A DNA stretch of 30,330 nt, taken from assembly GCA_045659265.1 (NCBI GenBank), contig JAZOWO010000126.1, forward strand, positions 1-30,330, read 5' to 3'. Positions within the stretch are counted from its first letter, which is position 1. The number at the start of each line of letters is the position of its first letter. Shown here piece after piece: positions 1 through 6,460 of the stretch. Source of the stretch: UMGS1649 sp045659265 (GTDB taxonomy: Bacteria > Bacillota > Clostridia > TANB77 > CAG-465). Both the position numbers and the translations under genes were made by a program. The notes under the pieces were generated by a model that had not been told where the DNA came from, searched no databases, and was given only the letters and a program-made list of their open reading frames with translations.

Positions 1-4
1 CCTA

Positions 5-31
5 TTAGCACTTTAACACCTCGAGTGCTAA
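5..31 (-). promoter_or_regulatory. CIRCE operator (HrcA site) 1, promoter-proximal
   Basis: A 27-bp inverted repeat, TTAGCACTT - 9 nt - GAGTGCTAA, matches the CIRCE consensus (TTAGCACTC-N9-GAGTGCTAA) in all but one base. HrcA binds CIRCE and represses chaperonin and hrcA/dnaK operons. It lies just past the predicted transcription start of the leftward promoter at 42-70, the usual repressor position. The regulated gene is off the left edge. Confidence 0.93.
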
Positions 32-41
32 TTTCCCCTAT

Positions 42-70
42 ATAATACATCCGTTAATATATATTGTCAA
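42..70 (-). promoter_or_regulatory. Sigma-A promoter of a leftward heat-shock gene
   Basis: On the minus strand TTGACA (65-70) is followed after 17 bp by TATTAT (42-47). It lies between the two CIRCE elements and points off the left edge. groES-groEL is the most likely target, hrcA-grpE-dnaK the alternative; the gene itself is not in view. Confidence 0.8.
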
Positions 71-97
71 CAGTTTTTGAATAAAAAATTAAAAAAA

Positions 98-124
98 TTA
101 GCACTTTCACATAAAGAGTGCTAA
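98..124 (-). promoter_or_regulatory. CIRCE operator (HrcA site) 2, upstream
   Basis: A second copy, TTAGCACTT - 9 nt - GAGTGCTAA, has arms identical to the first copy and an unrelated spacer. It lies about 28 bp upstream of the -35 box. Paired CIRCE elements occur at some Bacillota chaperone promoters. Confidence 0.93.
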
Positions 125-159
125 TTATGTTATAAATCCCATTATTTCTACATTTTTAG

Positions 160-681
160 TTACTTTTTAATTCTTCCTTTTACCCCAATTATTGTTATTC
201 CACATTCATTAAAATTATCTACTACAATAGTACCCGCTCCTATCTTTATTCCATCTGCTATGTATACCGGACCTAATACTTTGGCACCAGCTCCTATCAT
301 AACATTATTTCCTATAGTTGGATGACGTTTAATTTTATCTTTACCCGTACCACCTAATGTAACCCCGTGATAAATAGTACAATCATCTCCTACTTCTGCA
401 GTTTCACCAATAACTACTCCCATACCATGATCAATAAACAATCTTTTACCAATAAAGGCGCCCGGATGTATTTCTATTCCTGTTAAAAATCTAGCTAATT
501 GAGAAATACATCTAGGTATAAATCTTAATCCTTTTAGATATAACCAGTGGGCTAGTCTATGATAAACCAAGGTATGGAATCCAGGATAGAGTAATATTAC
601 TTCAAATATATTTCTTGCAGCTGGATCTTTCGCAAGTATATTCTTTGCATCAAGGTATAATTCTTTAATTCTTTTAAGCAT
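160..681 (-). CDS. cysE: Serine O-acetyltransferase (short EpsC/CysE type)
   Basis: Transfers acetyl from acetyl-CoA to L-serine, giving O-acetylserine for cysteine synthesis; cytoplasmic. An N-terminal helical region (about residues 1-60) is followed by left-handed beta-helix hexapeptide repeats. Hallmarks include IEIHPGAFIG, FIDHGMGVVIGETAEVGDD (catalytic Asp/His region) and YHGVTLGGTGK. At 173 residues it is short and ends soon after the helix; the C-terminal tail that binds cysteine synthase in E. coli is not evident, and the usual GVPAR-like end is GVKGR. AGGTGG lies just upstream of the ATG. It is monocistronic, separated from the upstream surface operon by a terminator. Confidence 0.93.
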   Translation of the reverse strand: MLKRIKELYLDAKNILAKDPAARNIFEVILLYPGFHTLVYHRLAHWLYLKGLRFIPRCISQLARFLTGIEIHPGAFIGKRLFIDHGMGVVIGETAEVGDDCTIYHGVTLGGTGKDKIKRHPTIGNNVMIGAGAKVLGPVYIADGIKIGAGTIVVDNFNECGITIIGVKGRIKK

Positions 682-690
682 AAAACCACC

Positions 691-725
691 TAGTGTATTT
701 TATGATTTACACTACATAAAGTGAA
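691..725 (-). promoter_or_regulatory. Putative cysE promoter with dyad operator
   Basis: A 24-bp dyad (TAGTGTA - 10 nt - TACACTA, 691-714) sits between the cysE ribosome binding site and the upstream terminator. It overlaps a weak promoter candidate, TTCACT (720-725) - 17 nt - TAAAAT (697-702). The position suits a repressor site; the regulator is unknown. Confidence 0.4.
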
Positions 726-750
726 AAGGAATGTACAATGTACATCCCTT
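721..750 (-). terminator. Rho-independent terminator of the surface-protein operon
   Basis: An 11-bp stem (726-736 with 740-750, one G-U) and 3-nt loop are followed on the minus strand by TTTTCACTTT. It lies directly downstream of the stop of the cadherin-like gene. Confidence 0.8.
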
Positions 751-757
751 CTATTCA

Positions 758-1921
758 TTAATCCTTTTTATTCTTTTCTCTTTCAGCTTCTAATTCTTTT
801 TTAGTTTTGTTTAGTTTTACATATAGGTAAATTACTTGACCAAACTCAACTAATGCTAATACATAAACAAGAATTACTAATGTATTGTTGTTTAGTATAT
901 TTACTAAGAATCCTTCTTTTTTATCTACAGGTTTATTAACATTTCCATTATTCTTGTTTTCATTATATACAGATACATATGCATTTTCTTCCTCTTTAGC
1001 AAGCATTTCAAATGTAACTATATATTCTGTTGTACTGGTTTCATCTAAAGATGTTACTATTACTTTTACTGTATTTTCACCAACTTTTAAGTTGTCTGCA
1101 CCTTCAACTACATATGTGGCTTGTTCTGCTTCAGTATACGCTAATACATTAAGTGATTTTTCAGTATACTTAATTGGTTTAGCTTTATATTCTGTCTCAG
1201 TCTTAGTAAATGGTTCTTCAAATTCCATGTTTTCAATTATTAGATTTGTAAGAGATGAAGATGTTTCTTCAATATCTCCTGCTTTTTCTACATTAATCTT
1301 ATATGTTTTTGTTGCACCATTTTCTGCTTTAACAACTATTTTAATTACATTGTTACCAGCTTTAAGATTCTTATTTCCACTTACTGTATAAGTGGCTTTA
1401 GAATGCGCTGGTGTTGCTTTTACAGTTATGCTATCTACATCTGCTCCAACTTTAATATTGTATGTTGTTTGACTAGACTTAAAGCTTAATCCTTCAACAC
1501 TTAAAGATATTTTACTTAAATTACAATTTGAAGATTTTGTAGTAGTTGTAGTATCTTTATCCGATGAAGATGACGGTTCCTTAATAGTAATAGTTTTACT
1601 TTTTGCAGATACTGTTATAATATTACCAGATTTATCTGATGTTCCTGCTGCTGGAGTTGCTGTTATTACTGTTTTTCCACTTTGACCTAGAGTAACTGTA
1701 AATGTTTGTGAATTGTTTTCTATCCATACATTACTTTTACTTAAAGTTCCATTACTAGCAGATAAATTTACTCTTCCTGTAAAATCTCCTTTTATTGTAA
1801 TTGTTATTTTCTTTCCTGGCGCTCCACTCGAAGAACCTGATAGTGTTACACTTGCTGCGTATACATTTCCTACAAATATGAAACACATACACATAAGTAA
1901 TATCATAAATATTTTCTTCAT
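758..1921 (-). CDS. Membrane-anchored surface protein with cadherin-like domains
   Basis: Exported 387-residue protein of unknown specific role. Residues 1-22 form a signal peptide (cleavage near VYA/AS). Residues 23-113 are an Ig-like beta domain, followed by a Ser/Thr-rich linker (115-132). Two cadherin-like beta-sandwich repeats (PF12733 type) follow at about 133-215 and 220-307; each has the LxxLxxxxxxFxxxxTxY start and an AxYxVxGxxxLKxGxNxxKxxV core. A transmembrane helix at about 342-366 precedes a basic cytoplasmic tail, so anchoring is by membrane rather than sortase. It is the second gene of an operon, 15 nt after the dockerin glucosaminidase, with AGAAAGGA before the ATG. An anchor role for its partner is possible but not shown. 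Confidence 0.8.
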   Translation of the reverse strand: MKKIFMILLMCMCFIFVGNVYAASVTLSGSSSGAPGKKITITIKGDFTGRVNLSASNGTLSKSNVWIENNSQTFTVTLGQSGKTVITATPAAGTSDKSGNIITVSAKSKTITIKEPSSSSDKDTTTTTKSSNCNLSKISLSVEGLSFKSSQTTYNIKVGADVDSITVKATPAHSKATYTVSGNKNLKAGNNVIKIVVKAENGATKTYKINVEKAGDIEETSSSLTNLIIENMEFEEPFTKTETEYKAKPIKYTEKSLNVLAYTEAEQATYVVEGADNLKVGENTVKVIVTSLDETSTTEYIVTFEMLAKEEENAYVSVYNENKNNGNVNKPVDKKEGFLVNILNNNTLVILVYVLALVEFGQVIYLYVKLNKTKKELEAEREKNKKD

Positions 1922-1936
1922 TATTTTATTCCTTTC

Positions 1937-4672
1937 TTATTGAGCGATGTTGCCTTCACCCATTATATAATTCTTAATTAACACATAATCATTTGCATAT
2001 ACAAATGTATCTCTACTAACATCTGCGGCTGTCATTCCTATATCTGTTAAATCACCTTCACCCATTATGTAATTTTTAATTAATACATAATCGTTTGCAA
2101 ATATATAGCCATCACCATTTACATCTCCATATACAATAACTGTCAGTTTATCATATTCTGTATTATCTTCTCTTAAGAATGTTATTGTTGTTCCTGTACC
2201 AATTAAAGATTCATCTGTTAATTCTTTATTATTAACATCTTTAATTTCTACTTTTAATCCTTCCACTTCTATTTTTGACTTAAAATCTAATACTGTTGTT
2301 GTTTCTGGAATTCCTGAAAGTTGCTTTGTGGTTTCATCAAATTTTATACTTTCATCTATGCTTACACTTTCATTAGGAAGTACTGTAAGTTTTACTTCTT
2401 TAACAATTTCTGTACCATTTCCTAGTACTCTTAATGTTGTTTCCCCAACTTCCACACCTTTTATCTTGTTATCTTCTACAATAGCTTTTGTTGTATCTAC
2501 AACTTCTAATGTGTAAGACTCAATATTCTTTAGTGTAACTATTGGTTCTACATATTTAGTTACTCTTACTGTATATTCCTCTTTATCTAAAGTTATTTTA
2601 TATTCTTTAGGAAGAACTGTAAGTTTTACTTCTTTAACAATTTCTGTACCTGTACCTAATACTCTTAATATTGTTTCACCTTCTGATACACCTTTTATTT
2701 TATTATCTTCTACTATAGCTTTGGTTGTATCTACTACTTCTAGCGTATAACCTTCAATATTCTTTAATGTAACTATTGGTTCTACTAAGCTATCTACTTC
2801 TACTTCGTATTCTTCTTTATCTAAAGTTATTACATATTGCATTGGAGTTACAGTTAGTTTTGCTTTCTTAACAAGTTCTACATTTGATGCATGAACTTCT
2901 ATCTCTATTTCACCTTCTGCTAGTCCTTTAATAATCTTGTTGTCTATTACTTCTGCTTTAGTTTCATCAGATACTTTTAATGTATATGATTCAATATTTT
3001 TTGTAGTTATTACTGGCTCAATTTGCTCGCCAGCTTCTACTGTATATTCCTCTTTATCTAGAGTTATATCATAAGTCTTTTCTTTAACTGTTACTTGTAC
3101 AGTTGCTACTTTACCTTGATCTTCAGTTGTTGCCGTAACTGTTGCTGTTCCGATTCCAGTTGTAGTAACTACTCCGTTTTCTACTGTTAGTACATTTGCA
3201 TCACTTGTAGTCCATATTATTTCCTTAAATCTTGCTTCATTTGGAAGTACTGTTGCAACTATTGTTAACTTATCCCCTTCTTCAATTGTTGCTTCTGTTT
3301 TATCTAAAGTTATGCTTTCTACTTTAGTATATTCATATGTTTGTACATAATCTTTCCAGACATATCCTTTTACTACTTTACCATCAATTTTAGCTTCTAC
3401 ATAATCCCAATCATAACCATTACCCTTTTTTGTTCTAGTAAAGATTACTCTTTCATTAGGATCATTTGATTCTTCTGTAAATGTATATATTACATTTTCT
3501 AATTCTGAGTTTGCAGATGAACGTATATTAAATGTTTCTTTTCCATTTGTTGTTGTATCATCTAAGTAAACTCTTGTATTATCCTCTTCAAATACTGCTG
3601 TATCTCCAGCTGGATAAGGTGCAGGATCTTCTGGCATATTATTATATACCGGTATATAGAAGATAAACGGTGTATCTAACATATCTAACTTCTTATATGC
3701 ATTATATGATATTTTACTTTCACTTATTGGTGCTAATATATTTGTTTGATATTGATACGCCATAAGTGCTGCTGCATTTCCATAAGGATTGTTTACATCA
3801 AACTTTTGGAAATATACCGTATCTTGTCCATATTGTATATATGAAGATTTAATTTTATTCACTCCACCATATATAGATAGGTATGGTGTTGTCCACCCTT
3901 GTGATTTAGCATGTTTAAGTCCATTTACTACTGAGCCTGTTCCATCTGCATTTGGAGTTGAACCAATATTAAAGAAGTTGTATACTCCTGGATAAGTTGC
4001 ATTTGAACCATTAACACTTCCATTGTTAATTATATCTCCTGATGTTTCTTGAATCATTCTTGAAGCAATGTATACACTACTTACCTTTAATTCTTGTCCA
4101 ACTTTGTTTATTATTTCAGAGTAAGATAAATCCATATCTATCCATACTCCCGCATTTTTATACTTCTTAGCATATGTTCCAACCATTGGTGAACCAGCTA
4201 TTACTTTTTCTATTACATCTGTTGTTATGTGTTCGTTATATGATAATCCTTCAAATTGGAAAACTCTATTTTTATATAATGAATTTCTTGGATCTATTAC
4301 ATACGCAACTGCAGATTTCGAAGCTGCAACAAATGATCCATCTATTTTAATATTTTCCCCATTCATTTTCCATACAGCATCATAACTCTTTGGTACTGTA
4401 CTTATTCTTTTATTAGTCTCATAAGATTCGTGTTTTAGAACCGTATCCCAGCTAAGGCCTGTATATACCGCCTTAAATTTAGCATTTGGATATACTTCCT
4501 TTAAATTATCTATATACATTTGATACGACGCAGGAAACTCATCTGAAATTGTAGACTTAGGCAAGTTTTTCTTTAAAATACCATTTACCGGTCTAGATAA
4601 AAGAGCAATTCCTACAACCATACCAAATACTTTTAACCCTCTTTTTAAGTTATTTGGTAATTTACTTTTCAT
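1937..4672 (-). CDS. Cell-wall glucosaminidase with SH3-like, Big and dockerin domains
   Basis: Predicted peptidoglycan hydrolase of 911 residues. An N-terminal hydrophobic segment (about 12-27) acts as signal or anchor. A GH73/LytD-like glucosaminidase region (about 185-340) has E209 in RMIQETSG as catalytic candidate and the family-typical YNFFNIGS and GWTTPYLSI. An SH3-like domain (about 360-447) and a Big_2 domain (450-531) follow, then three tandem 77-80-residue Big-like repeats (532-766), the last two nearly identical. The C-terminus is a dockerin (849-911) with two calcium loops, DVNGDGYIFAND and DVSRDTFVYAND. AGAGAGG precedes the ATG. It leads an operon with the cadherin-like gene. 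No cohesin is recognised in the window. Confidence 0.87.
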   Translation of the reverse strand: MKSKLPNNLKRGLKVFGMVVGIALLSRPVNGILKKNLPKSTISDEFPASYQMYIDNLKEVYPNAKFKAVYTGLSWDTVLKHESYETNKRISTVPKSYDAVWKMNGENIKIDGSFVAASKSAVAYVIDPRNSLYKNRVFQFEGLSYNEHITTDVIEKVIAGSPMVGTYAKKYKNAGVWIDMDLSYSEIINKVGQELKVSSVYIASRMIQETSGDIINNGSVNGSNATYPGVYNFFNIGSTPNADGTGSVVNGLKHAKSQGWTTPYLSIYGGVNKIKSSYIQYGQDTVYFQKFDVNNPYGNAAALMAYQYQTNILAPISESKISYNAYKKLDMLDTPFIFYIPVYNNMPEDPAPYPAGDTAVFEEDNTRVYLDDTTTNGKETFNIRSSANSELENVIYTFTEESNDPNERVIFTRTKKGNGYDWDYVEAKIDGKVVKGYVWKDYVQTYEYTKVESITLDKTEATIEEGDKLTIVATVLPNEARFKEIIWTTSDANVLTVENGVVTTTGIGTATVTATTEDQGKVATVQVTVKEKTYDITLDKEEYTVEAGEQIEPVITTKNIESYTLKVSDETKAEVIDNKIIKGLAEGEIEIEVHASNVELVKKAKLTVTPMQYVITLDKEEYEVEVDSLVEPIVTLKNIEGYTLEVVDTTKAIVEDNKIKGVSEGETILRVLGTGTEIVKEVKLTVLPKEYKITLDKEEYTVRVTKYVEPIVTLKNIESYTLEVVDTTKAIVEDNKIKGVEVGETTLRVLGNGTEIVKEVKLTVLPNESVSIDESIKFDETTKQLSGIPETTTVLDFKSKIEVEGLKVEIKDVNNKELTDESLIGTGTTITFLREDNTEYDKLTVIVYGDVNGDGYIFANDYVLIKNYIMGEGDLTDIGMTAADVSRDTFVYANDYVLIKNYIMGEGNIAQ
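2375..3079 (-). repeat. Three tandem Big-like repeat units inside the glucosaminidase gene
   Basis: Three in-frame units of about 231-240 bp, each starting with a (Y)xITLDKEEY motif and ending in KLTV(L/T)P. Units two and three share long identical stretches such as SLEVVDTTKAIVEDN-like segments (YTLEVVDTTKAIVEDNKIKG), which points to recent duplication. Copy number could vary between strains. Confidence 0.85.
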
Positions 4673-4694
4673 TTTTTTACCCTCTCTTTATGTG

Positions 4695-4723
4695 ATTATA
4701 CCAAAAAGGTATTTATACGACAA
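4695..4723 (-). promoter_or_regulatory. Sigma-A promoter of the glucosaminidase operon
   Basis: On the minus strand TTGTCG (4718-4723), a 17-bp spacer and TATAAT (4695-4700), the latter in the context TTGGTATAAT (extended -10). It lies about 23 bp before the start codon. Confidence 0.75.
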
Positions 4724-4770
4724 GTATTTTGTAAAAAATTACACAATCCTGTAATTTAATTAAATTAGAA

Positions 4771-4800
4771 AAAAGAAACGCTATTTCTAGCGCTTCTTTT
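4771..4800 (-). terminator. Terminator downstream of the desulfoferrodoxin gene
   Basis: A 10-bp stem (4774-4783 with 4788-4797, one G-U) has a tetraloop and A/T tracts on both sides. It is placed just after the stop codon of the minus-strand gene. Confidence 0.85.
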
Positions 4801-4803
4801 TTA

Positions 4804-5166
4804 TTATTCTACTATTGTTTTCCAAAGTCCATGTTTATTGCAATATGCATAAAGTTCTTTAACATTCATATTTTCAAAAACAACTTTTGCTTCTATTCCT
4901 GGTTCTAAATCTCTCATTTCATGGCCATCTTCAGTTAATGCTAATATCCATTCTATATAATGGTCTTCTTCCATTACATGATGCACTTCTGCTATTAATT
5001 TATCTCCATCTTTTATATATGTTGGTAGATGTTTTTCAAAAGAAGCATCTACTGAATTTGGAACTTGTTCTAACATTTCATCACCACAACAATTTAATAC
5101 TTGTTCACCATCAAAAGCCAAAACTACTGCTCCACATTTATTACATTTATATACCTTAAAACCCAT
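4804..5166 (-). CDS. dfx: Desulfoferrodoxin / superoxide reductase (two-iron class)
   Basis: Reduces superoxide to hydrogen peroxide without releasing oxygen, a typical defence of anaerobes; cytoplasmic. The N-terminal desulforedoxin domain has Cys8, Cys11, Cys26 and Cys27 (CNKC and CC), the FeCys4 centre. The catalytic domain carries EKHLP (Glu44, Lys45, His46), HH at 62-63, His69 in EEDHYIEW, and the C-terminal CNKHGLW (Cys109, His112), together the FeHis4Cys site. Length 120 residues, about the family norm. The start at 5166 is chosen because GGAGGT lies 6-7 nt upstream; an in-frame ATG 11 codons earlier has no ribosome binding site and would add a non-conserved tail. Monocistronic, between two hairpin terminators. 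Confidence 0.94.
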   Translation of the reverse strand: MGFKVYKCNKCGAVVLAFDGEQVLNCCGDEMLEQVPNSVDASFEKHLPTYIKDGDKLIAEVHHVMEEDHYIEWILALTEDGHEMRDLEPGIEAKVVFENMNVKELYAYCNKHGLWKTIVE

Positions 5167-5207
5167 ATTATTACCTCCGTTATATATACATACTAACACA
5201 TATGCAC

Positions 5208-5240
5208 GAAAAAGGAAAGATATTCTATCTTTCCTTTTTC
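5208..5240. terminator. Perfect 15-bp bidirectional terminator overlapping a stop codon
   Basis: A perfect 15-bp inverted repeat (5208-5222 with 5226-5240) has a 3-nt loop and A/T tracts inside the arms. The stop codon of the 5225-5566 gene lies in the loop, so the last codons of the gene double as the terminator arm. Confidence 0.8.
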
Positions 5241-5566
5241 ATAAATTTTTCTTTGATTCTTGCAAACCAACCTTTTTTCTTCTTAGGCTCAACGTCATCC
5301 ATAGGAAGCTCAGAAAAATCCACAACTGTTATCCGAACGCATTTGTTATCTGTGGAAGTCTCAAACTTGAGATTTCCCATAACCATACTCGGATTAGGAC
5401 TTTCAAACATCTGTCTGCATACAAACGCTTGATAAAGGTCCATTGGATCTGCTTCTTCTTGATTAATTTCACCTCCATCTTTTCTGAAGAAAAAGAATTG
5501 TTTTTCATCTTCTCCTTGCTGAAGTACATAAGTTCCATCAGTTACTGCGTTATAATTCTCGGACAT
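5225..5566 (-). CDS. Unknown 113-residue protein with basic C-terminal tail
   Basis: I do not recognise this protein. It is hydrophilic, with an N-terminal mixed region, a middle containing QMFESPNPSMVMGNLKFE, and a strongly basic end (KKKKGWFARIKEKFMKK) that could form an amphipathic membrane- or nucleic-acid-binding helix. AAGGAGG lies 8 nt before the ATG. An extended -10 promoter is at 5600-5605, and the stop codon sits inside the terminator hairpin. Codons such as CTC, TCC, CGG and GTC are commoner than in the flanking housekeeping genes, grouping it with the presumed acquired cassettes. Confidence 0.75.
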   Translation of the reverse strand: MSENYNAVTDGTYVLQQGEDEKQFFFFRKDGGEINQEEADPMDLYQAFVCRQMFESPNPSMVMGNLKFETSTDNKCVRITVVDFSELPMDDVEPKKKKGWFARIKEKFMKKER

Positions 5567-5599
5567 ATTAATATCCTCCTTAAATTATTTAATGCACGC

Positions 5600-5605
5600 A
5601 TTATA
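5600..5605 (-). promoter_or_regulatory. Extended -10 promoter of the 5225-5566 gene
   Basis: TGGTATAAT on the minus strand (TATAAT at 5600-5605) with no convincing -35 at the normal spacing. It is 34 nt upstream of the start codon. Confidence 0.6.
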
Positions 5606-5680
5606 CCATAGCATTCGACATATTTCTACATTTTTCTTATATTTTATTTATTATTTTTTATTTATCCACACATTCCACTT

Positions 5681-5709
5681 TTGACAGTTGGTTTTCTCTG
5701 TGATATAAT
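5681..5709 (+). promoter_or_regulatory. Consensus sigma-A promoter of small membrane protein 1
   Basis: TTGACA (5681-5686), 17-bp spacer, TATAAT (5704-5709): a perfect consensus, 50 nt before the ATG. It suggests strong constitutive expression of a 62-residue protein. Confidence 0.9.
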
Positions 5710-5759
5710 GGTGAAAAATAAAAAAACAAACTAAAACATTAATATGTAAGGAGAAAATC

Positions 5760-5948
5760 ATGCTTGTATTAAAACTTGGCATTATTATCTTAGGCATTTT
5801 AGCAGTTTGCTACGCATTCTTTGGTGCTCTTTTTGCAGCACACGCGGGTGAACCTGTTAAAAGCAAAATTATGCGAAGATACAAATGGGCATCTCACATC
5901 GGCATTGTTACTCTCTTTGTCGGCGGGTTTGTTATAATCTTCCTTTAA
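5760..5948 (+). CDS. Small two-helix membrane protein, copy 1
   Basis: A 62-residue protein of unknown function. It has a transmembrane helix (about 4-27), a short basic loop with VKSKIMRRYKW (about 33-43), and a second helix (about 45-62). The spacing and the K-S-K...YKW loop recur in the 65-residue protein at 6100-6297, so the two are paralogues. AAGGAG lies 7 nt before the ATG. The gene has a consensus promoter and its own terminator, which argues that it is real despite its size. Confidence 0.8.
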   Translation: MLVLKLGIIILGILAVCYAFFGALFAAHAGEPVKSKIMRRYKWASHIGIVTLFVGGFVIIFL

Positions 5949-5950
5949 CT

Positions 5951-5976
5951 AAACACACCTAACGGTGTGTTTTTTT
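5951..5976 (+). terminator. Terminator of small membrane protein 1
   Basis: Stem AAACACACC / GGTGTGTTT (5951-5959 with 5964-5972), loop TAAC, followed by a T tract. Confidence 0.9.
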
Positions 5977-6018
5977 GCACTTCATTCACGAATTATGTCT
6001 ATTAAGCGTCGTTTTTTG

Positions 6019-6047
6019 TTGTATTTTTTAACAATTTATGTTATACT
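6019..6047 (+). promoter_or_regulatory. Promoter of small membrane protein 2
   Basis: TTGTAT (6019-6024), 17-bp spacer, TATACT (6042-6047) with an upstream TG. It shares its -35 and an upstream ATTATGTCTATT box (5992-6003) with the next promoter at 6385-6413. Confidence 0.7.
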
Positions 6048-6099
6048 ATAAGTAGTGGTTTGTTTAGTCCATTATTAATTATATGAAGGAGAATTTAGT

Positions 6100-6297
6100 A
6101 TGTCACCACTTAGAAATTTACTTGTATTTGTTGCGGCGTTGATCATCTACTCTATCTTTGTTGGAGCCATTTTCCACACTGACAAAGAGGTTAAGACAAA
6201 AAGCAAAATGTTTACCATATACAAATGGTTGAGCCTTTTCGGTTACGCATTATTTGCTGCTGGACTTGTCTTTATAATTGCATCATTCTTCGCTTAA
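6100..6297 (+). CDS. Small two-helix membrane protein, copy 2
   Basis: A 65-residue paralogue of the preceding gene: first helix about 6-25, loop KEVKTKSKMFTIYKW (about 29-43), second helix about 44-64. Shared features are the loop K-S-K-M-x-x-YKW, a Ser and Gly at equal distance after it, and a similar helix end. GAAGGAG lies 7 nt before the ATG. It has its own promoter and strong terminator. Function unknown; a small membrane modulator or phage-derived inner-membrane protein are both possible. Confidence 0.8.
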   Translation: MSPLRNLLVFVAALIIYSIFVGAIFHTDKEVKTKSKMFTIYKWLSLFGYALFAAGLVFIIASFFA

Positions 6298-6300
6298 ACA

Positions 6301-6341
6301 AAAGCCACGAGCCTCGGATTCTGAGGCTCGTTTGCTTTTTA
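6301..6341 (+). terminator. Terminator of small membrane protein 2
   Basis: A 9-bp GC-rich stem (6307-6315 with 6323-6331) and 7-nt loop, extended by AAAGC/GCTTT outer pairs, then a T tract. Confidence 0.92.
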
Positions 6342-6384
6342 TTATACAGTTTTAATATTATGTCTATTTACTAATCGCTTTTAT

Positions 6385-6413
6385 TTGTATTTTAGCCACT
6401 TTTATGATATAAT
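6385..6413 (+). promoter_or_regulatory. Promoter of the NadM-Nudix operon
   Basis: TTGTAT (6385-6390), 17-bp spacer, TATAAT (6408-6413). The box ATTATGTCTATT at 6357-6368 lies 16 nt upstream of the -35, matching the layout of the promoter at 6019-6047 (15 nt). Confidence 0.8.
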
Positions 6414-6460
6414 ACTAACGTTCAAAAAATAAATACTAAACTAATTAGAGAGGTAGCATT

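Noticed and set aside
885..1391. Rightward 168-codon open frame
   Set aside because: Antisense to the cadherin-like gene; no ribosome binding site.
1937..2128. Duplicated 50-bp segments at the gene end as a mobile or CRISPR-type repeat
   Set aside because: They encode the two calcium-binding halves of a dockerin domain.
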